This document shows positions 34,621 to 34,651 of a stretch of 34,651 bases of DNA, one piece after another. This DNA comes from Planctomycetaceae bacterium (GTDB lineage Bacteria; Planctomycetota; Planctomycetia; Pirellulales; Pirellulaceae): assembly GCA_002862205.1 (NCBI GenBank), contig PKCN01000287.1:1-34651 (forward strand), read 5' to 3'. The notes under the pieces were generated by a model. The model was not told where the DNA came from, did no database searches, and worked only from the letters and a program-made list of their open reading frames with translations. The translations under genes were made by a program, and so were the position numbers. How positions within the stretch are numbered: position 1 is the first letter of the stretch; every line of letters starts with the position of its first letter.

Positions 34621-34651
34621 GCTGATCAGGTAGACGCTGATCAGGTAGACG
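34621..34651. repeat. 15-bp tandem repeat cut by the window end
   Basis: GCTGATCAGGTAGAC occurs twice (34621-34635, 34636-34650) and a third unit starts at the last base. The full length lies outside the window. It is about 155 bp after the cytochrome-like gene. Confidence 0.85.

Overview
The window most resembles a chromosomal segment of a planctomycete, probably Pirellulaceae/Rhodopirellula-like. This is inferred from gene content, not from a marker gene: a DUF1501 protein, a DUF1080 (3-keto-disaccharide hydrolase) protein, a sulfatase fused to an esterase, a CxxCH protein with a typical planctomycete context, many signal-peptide enzymes, frequent GTG/TTG starts, few clear Shine-Dalgarno sites and mid-50s GC. 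No rRNA, tRNA, phage, insertion sequence or CRISPR array is visible. The stretch is core-plus-metabolic chromosome, not a mobile island.

Layout. 1-3.4 kb: a 5'-truncated Tex-family RNA-binding protein with several 18-bp in-frame repeat tracts and an RGG-like tail, overlapping a small conserved hypothetical gene. 3.6-6.7 kb (minus): an exported TIM-barrel sugar isomerase/epimerase and a sodium:solute symporter. 6.9-8.2 kb (plus): a secreted concanavalin/LamG-like protein and a zinc-ribbon NUDIX hydrolase. 8.4-9.5 kb: a probable pilin-like gene relic and a divergent Gfo/Idh/MocA protein (minus). 10.2-12.8 kb (plus): a thioredoxin-like protein, a MurB homologue and an FtsQ-like protein, i.e. a remnant of the dcw order murB-ftsQ. 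13.1-15.6 kb: DUF1501 protein (plus) converging with an exported isochorismatase-family hydrolase (minus). 15.8-19.2 kb (minus): cpaF-tadB-tadC, the motor and platform of a Tad-type pilus. 19.8-20.7 kb (minus): two tandem paralogous, tyrosine/proline-rich small secreted proteins with a good intrinsic terminator. 21.0-25.6 kb (plus): both subunits of a type IIA topoisomerase (A then B, B subunit ParE-like). 25.7-29.8 kb (minus): a zinc-ribbon multi-pass membrane protein and the sulfatase-esterase fusion. 30.0-32.0 kb (plus): a short phenylalanyl-tRNA synthetase beta chain, followed by a perfect 12-bp hairpin shared with the convergent DUF1080 gene. 33.2-34.5 kb (plus): an exported protein with one heme-c motif.

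The most unusual pattern is a set of locus-specific short tandem arrays (units of 10, 11, 13, 14, 15, 16 and 20 bp) between genes. Three of them begin exactly at a gene's stop codon, and in the NUDIX gene the array begins inside the coding region and supplies the stop codon. Units differ completely from site to site, so they look locally generated, not copied from a dispersed element. Several carry TGA in each unit with a period not divisible by three, which places stops in all three frames after the gene. By contrast the three exact arrays within the Tex-like gene all have 18-bp units that keep the frame. Secondary points of interest are a MurB lacking the expected catalytic Ser and Glu by eye, a Gfo/Idh protein without its EKP and D..H motifs, and a PheT lacking the OB-fold tRNA-binding insert.
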